Shown here: piece after piece, positions 5,626 through 7,991 of the stretch
Numbering within the stretch: the first letter of the stretch is position 1
Layout of the letters: the number at the start of each line of letters is the position of its first letter
Position numbers and translations under genes: made by a program
Assembly (NCBI GenBank): GCA_013298445.1
Contig: JAAFHQ010000251.1
Span: 1-7,991, forward strand
Direction of reading: 5' to 3'
DNA from: Chitinophagales bacterium
GTDB lineage: Bacteria > Bacteroidota > Bacteroidia > Chitinophagales > Saprospiraceae
DNA: 7,991 bases
The notes under the pieces: model-generated
Seen by the model: the letters and a program-made list of their open reading frames with translations, nothing else
What the model was told of the DNA's origin: nothing
Database searches by the model: none

Positions 5626-7833
5626 CTATTCAAAGGTGATCTTCACCCCCGCATTCACTACAAAACCATCCATCGGTGCATAAATTTCCTTAAACAAAGG
5701 ATTATTCGGAAAACCGGAATAAATGGCCCCGTAGCGGGTTTGCCGGGCATCCAAAAAGTTTTCAAAGTTGAGAAAAACCGTGTACTTATCCCAGCTTTTT
5801 TCGCCCATGAACCCACAAATCCAATAGGCCTGGCTGCGTGCTGCCTCATCACTCAGGCGTTGGGGACTAAAATAATAGGCTTCCAGGCCAAAACGCCACT
5901 GGTCTTCCAATTCATACATCAGCACCGTATTGATCCGGTGTTTGGGTGTCAGGGGCAATTGAATTGAAGTGCTGCCGTCTTTGCGTTTGGCGTCGGTCAG
6001 GGTATAGCCTACATATAATTTCCAAGGCTCTCGGTAGCTGAATTTAAAGTTCGTTTCAATGCCCCGGGTGGTGTAATTGCCCTCCAGGTTGATGAAGTGA
6101 TAGGGAGTTCCCTGGTTTTGAGCTTCCAAAATCAGGGGATGGTTCAATTGGGTGTAAAAAAACAACTGATTCCAACTATAAGTAATTTCCTCGTCCAAAA
6201 ACGACAATTCAAAACTACCCTGGTAATTGAAGTCGAAATTGACCCCAAAAGACCGCTCCAGGCGGAGTGCATCCGCATCAGGTAACGCGATACCTCGATA
6301 AGCCAGGGCCTCACTTTCTTCGGTAAACAAGGTTGGCGCTTTGTACCCCAGACCGATGTTGATCCGGGCCGAAAATGCTTCGGTCATTTTGTACAAAACA
6401 GCCAGGCGAGGCAATACCGCTGCGCCGTAGTGTTGGATCAAATCCGTGCGCAAGCCCGCTTCCAGGGTGTATTGCTTGGTTGGGTTCCAGGTATACTGGG
6501 CAAAGGTGCCAAAATTGCGCAGGTTGTAATTGCGCGGGGGAAGGGGATTTTGGCGGGTTTGTAGAGTACCTTCTTCAAAATGTTCGCTTTGGTAATTGAT
6601 CCCGGCGATCAGTTCCCGGTCGTTGTCGGGGCGCAAGCGGGCATGAATTTCTGAAAAGGAGTTCAATTGGGCCCCATCAAAACGATATTGAGATTGAGTC
6701 AGGTCGCGATTAAACCGCCCGATGCTATTGCGCAAACTAAACTGAAGGCGTTTGTTGAACTTGTGATCGATTTGTAATTGGGTCGCAAAACGATTGCTTT
6801 TGTTGCGTTCAAAATAGCCCCACTGCGCCAGTCCCCGAATGTATTTCATGTCGCCCCCCAGGCGATTTTCTGTGCTGTAATTGAATCCAGCCTGAATGGT
6901 GGTGTTTTCTTGAAAATAAAACCAGAAACGGGGGTTGATACTTAGGCGATTGAAGCGAGGAATGGCGGAAAAACCTATATCGGCAGGATCGTAGGAAGAG
7001 CCGGAATTGCGAGAGGCCAGTAGGGTAAAGCCTACATCATCATCAAGTTTACGACTGGTAAAAGCACTGAGGTCGAGACCACCTGCTGAACTCACATTGG
7101 CCAAAAGCCGGGTAAGGGGTTTTTCTTCGGGTTGGCGGGTAATGAAATTGACCAAGCCGGCGATTGCTCCGCCACCGTAAAGCGTCGAAGCGGAGCCTTT
7201 GATGACTTCCACCTGTTTGAGATCGAGGGGCAAAATTTGCAACAAGCCCAAGCCACTGGACAAACCGGAGTACATGGGTAGCCCATCGCGCAGCAACTGG
7301 GTGTAGCGCCCATCCAAACCCTGAATGCGAATAGAGGCATTGGCCGAAGTAGCGGAGGTTTGTTGGGTTTGGATGCCCGTACTTTCGTTGAGCAACATGC
7401 GGACATCGCCGGGTTTCATGCTGATTTTTTCTTCCAGTTCTTCCAGGGTAATGACTTCGACCCTGCTCGGAATCCGTGCAATTCCCCTGCTGCTGCGGGT
7501 ACTGCGAATGACTATTTCCTCCAGTTCCTCCTCTGCTTCAAACAAAGAGAAGACAATTTGTACATTTTTAGCCAGAGGAAAAGTAGCACTGCGTTGCTGG
7601 GTGCGGTAGCCAAGCAAACGGCATTGCAGGGTCTGTGTGCCAGCCGGAACATCCTTCAATAGGAGCACGCCCGCCGAATCGGTCTGCCCCCCAATGTTGA
7701 AGCCCTCCACCAAAATGGCCGCACCCGGCAAGGGCTCCTGAGTAAGGGCATCCCGAACTTTGATGCTGACCGTGTTTTGGGAAAAAAGGGAAATAGCGGG
7801 GAGGATTAATAAGGCGCAAAGCAGTTTTCTCAT
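5626..7833 (-). CDS. TonB-dependent outer-membrane receptor with CarboxypepD-regulatory-like domain
   Basis: This outer-membrane active transporter of 735 residues would be powered by TonB-ExbBD and import a ligand such as a siderophore, heme, cobalamin or metal chelate; the ligand cannot be read from the sequence. A signal peptide (MRKLLCALLILPAISLFSQ) leads into a carboxypeptidase-regulatory-like beta-sandwich (about 22-98), a signature of Bacteroidota receptors. A TonB-box-like EEIVIRST follows at 105-112. The plug domain (about 115-232) contains SIRIQGLDGRYTQLLRDGLP and VEVIKGSASTLYGGGAIAGL, both family hallmarks. The barrel runs from about 240 to the C-terminus, which ends in aromatic FE after VNAGVKIT. 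The length fits smaller siderophore/cobalamin-type receptors rather than the 1000-residue SusC glycan type, and no SusD-like partner is next to it. Codon frame is intact. The next gene downstream lies past an inverted repeat. Confidence 0.93.
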   Translation of the reverse strand: MRKLLCALLILPAISLFSQNTVSIKVRDALTQEPLPGAAILVEGFNIGGQTDSAGVLLLKDVPAGTQTLQCRLLGYRTQQRSATFPLAKNVQIVFSLFEAEEELEEIVIRSTRSSRGIARIPSRVEVITLEELEEKISMKPGDVRMLLNESTGIQTQQTSATSANASIRIQGLDGRYTQLLRDGLPMYSGLSSGLGLLQILPLDLKQVEVIKGSASTLYGGGAIAGLVNFITRQPEEKPLTRLLANVSSAGGLDLSAFTSRKLDDDVGFTLLASRNSGSSYDPADIGFSAIPRFNRLSINPRFWFYFQENTTIQAGFNYSTENRLGGDMKYIRGLAQWGYFERNKSNRFATQLQIDHKFNKRLQFSLRNSIGRFNRDLTQSQYRFDGAQLNSFSEIHARLRPDNDRELIAGINYQSEHFEEGTLQTRQNPLPPRNYNLRNFGTFAQYTWNPTKQYTLEAGLRTDLIQHYGAAVLPRLAVLYKMTEAFSARINIGLGYKAPTLFTEESEALAYRGIALPDADALRLERSFGVNFDFNYQGSFELSFLDEEITYSWNQLFFYTQLNHPLILEAQNQGTPYHFINLEGNYTTRGIETNFKFSYREPWKLYVGYTLTDAKRKDGSTSIQLPLTPKHRINTVLMYELEDQWRFGLEAYYFSPQRLSDEAARSQAYWICGFMGEKSWDKYTVFLNFENFLDARQTRYGAIYSGFPNNPLFKEIYAPMDGFVVNAGVKITFE

Positions 7834-7849
7834 TCAAAGGCTGTTTCGA

Positions 7850-7877
7850 TGTTCATAAAGTCTAATGAACAAAATTA
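7850..7877 (-). promoter_or_regulatory. Probable promoter -7 box and inverted repeat ahead of the receptor gene
   Basis: Read on the minus strand, TAATTTTG (7877-7870) matches the Bacteroidota -7 consensus TAnnTTTG exactly; no good -33 TTTG was found at the expected distance. Directly downstream, TGTTCAT and ATGAACA (7850-7856 and 7865-7871) form a 7-bp inverted repeat with an 8-nt centre, overlapping the end of the -7 box and the likely start of transcription. It could be an operator or a short leader hairpin. The start codon at 7833 would then have a leader of roughly 30 nt without a Shine-Dalgarno site. Confidence 0.45.
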
Positions 7878-7934
7878 GCTAAAATGAGCATACCGTACTT
7901 AAAGCTGGAAATAAAAACACCCTACTCGCGTTCA

Positions 7935-7961
7935 AAACTTAGACCGACCTAAACTTAGACC
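7935..7961. repeat. Two 11-bp direct repeats upstream of the receptor gene
   Basis: AAACTTAGACC occurs exactly at 7935-7945 and again at 7951-7961, a spacing of 16 bp. The pair sits about 60-85 bp upstream of the proposed -7 box of the receptor gene, a usual place for an activator site. Direct repeats like this are typical of response-regulator or other tandem-binding proteins, but no family can be named. The rest of 7962-7991 shows nothing recognisable. Confidence 0.4.
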
Positions 7962-7991
7962 CAATGGACAAAATTTTTACGCTCCTTGGAA

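Overview
The window looks like a chromosomal segment from a Bacteroidota bacterium, probably of the Saprospiraceae type. This placement is inferred from protein style and is not proven. It rests on a large tandem FtsX-type permease with the typical N-terminus MFKNYFRIALRSLSKNK, a TonB-dependent receptor with an N-terminal carboxypeptidase-regulatory-like domain, the lack of Shine-Dalgarno sites ahead of the starts, and -7 boxes of the TAnnTTTG kind.

Layout. Positions 1-571 hold no convincing gene. They contain a perfect A/T palindrome (39-58), a GC-rich fold-back element of about 200-240 bp built from nested inverted repeats (71-308), and a probable promoter with an operator-like palindrome (369-401). 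Next comes one plus-strand gene, 572-2962, for an eight-helix MacB/FtsX-family ABC permease with no ATPase beside it. The convergent gap 2963-3173 holds a 12-bp hairpin that can end transcription from at least the minus strand. The rest is a minus-strand block read right to left: TonB-dependent receptor (7833-5626), a 51-bp inverted repeat made of roughly 10-bp units (5504-5622), a PLP enzyme of the alpha-oxoamine synthase fold (5494-4430), and an exported serine hydrolase of the class A beta-lactamase fold (4433-3174). The last two overlap by ATGA and are surely co-transcribed. The promoter of the block is probably within 7850-7961, where a TAATTTTG box, a 7-bp inverted repeat and an 11-bp direct repeat are found.

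How the genes may work together. The receptor would import a scarce ligand across the outer membrane. The PLP enzyme is cytoplasmic and the hydrolase is periplasmic or lipid-facing. The PLP enzyme/serine hydrolase pair is translationally coupled, and I know of no defined pathway for it, so it is the best candidate here for an uncharacterised function. No rRNA, tRNA, CRISPR array, transposase or complete mobile element was seen.
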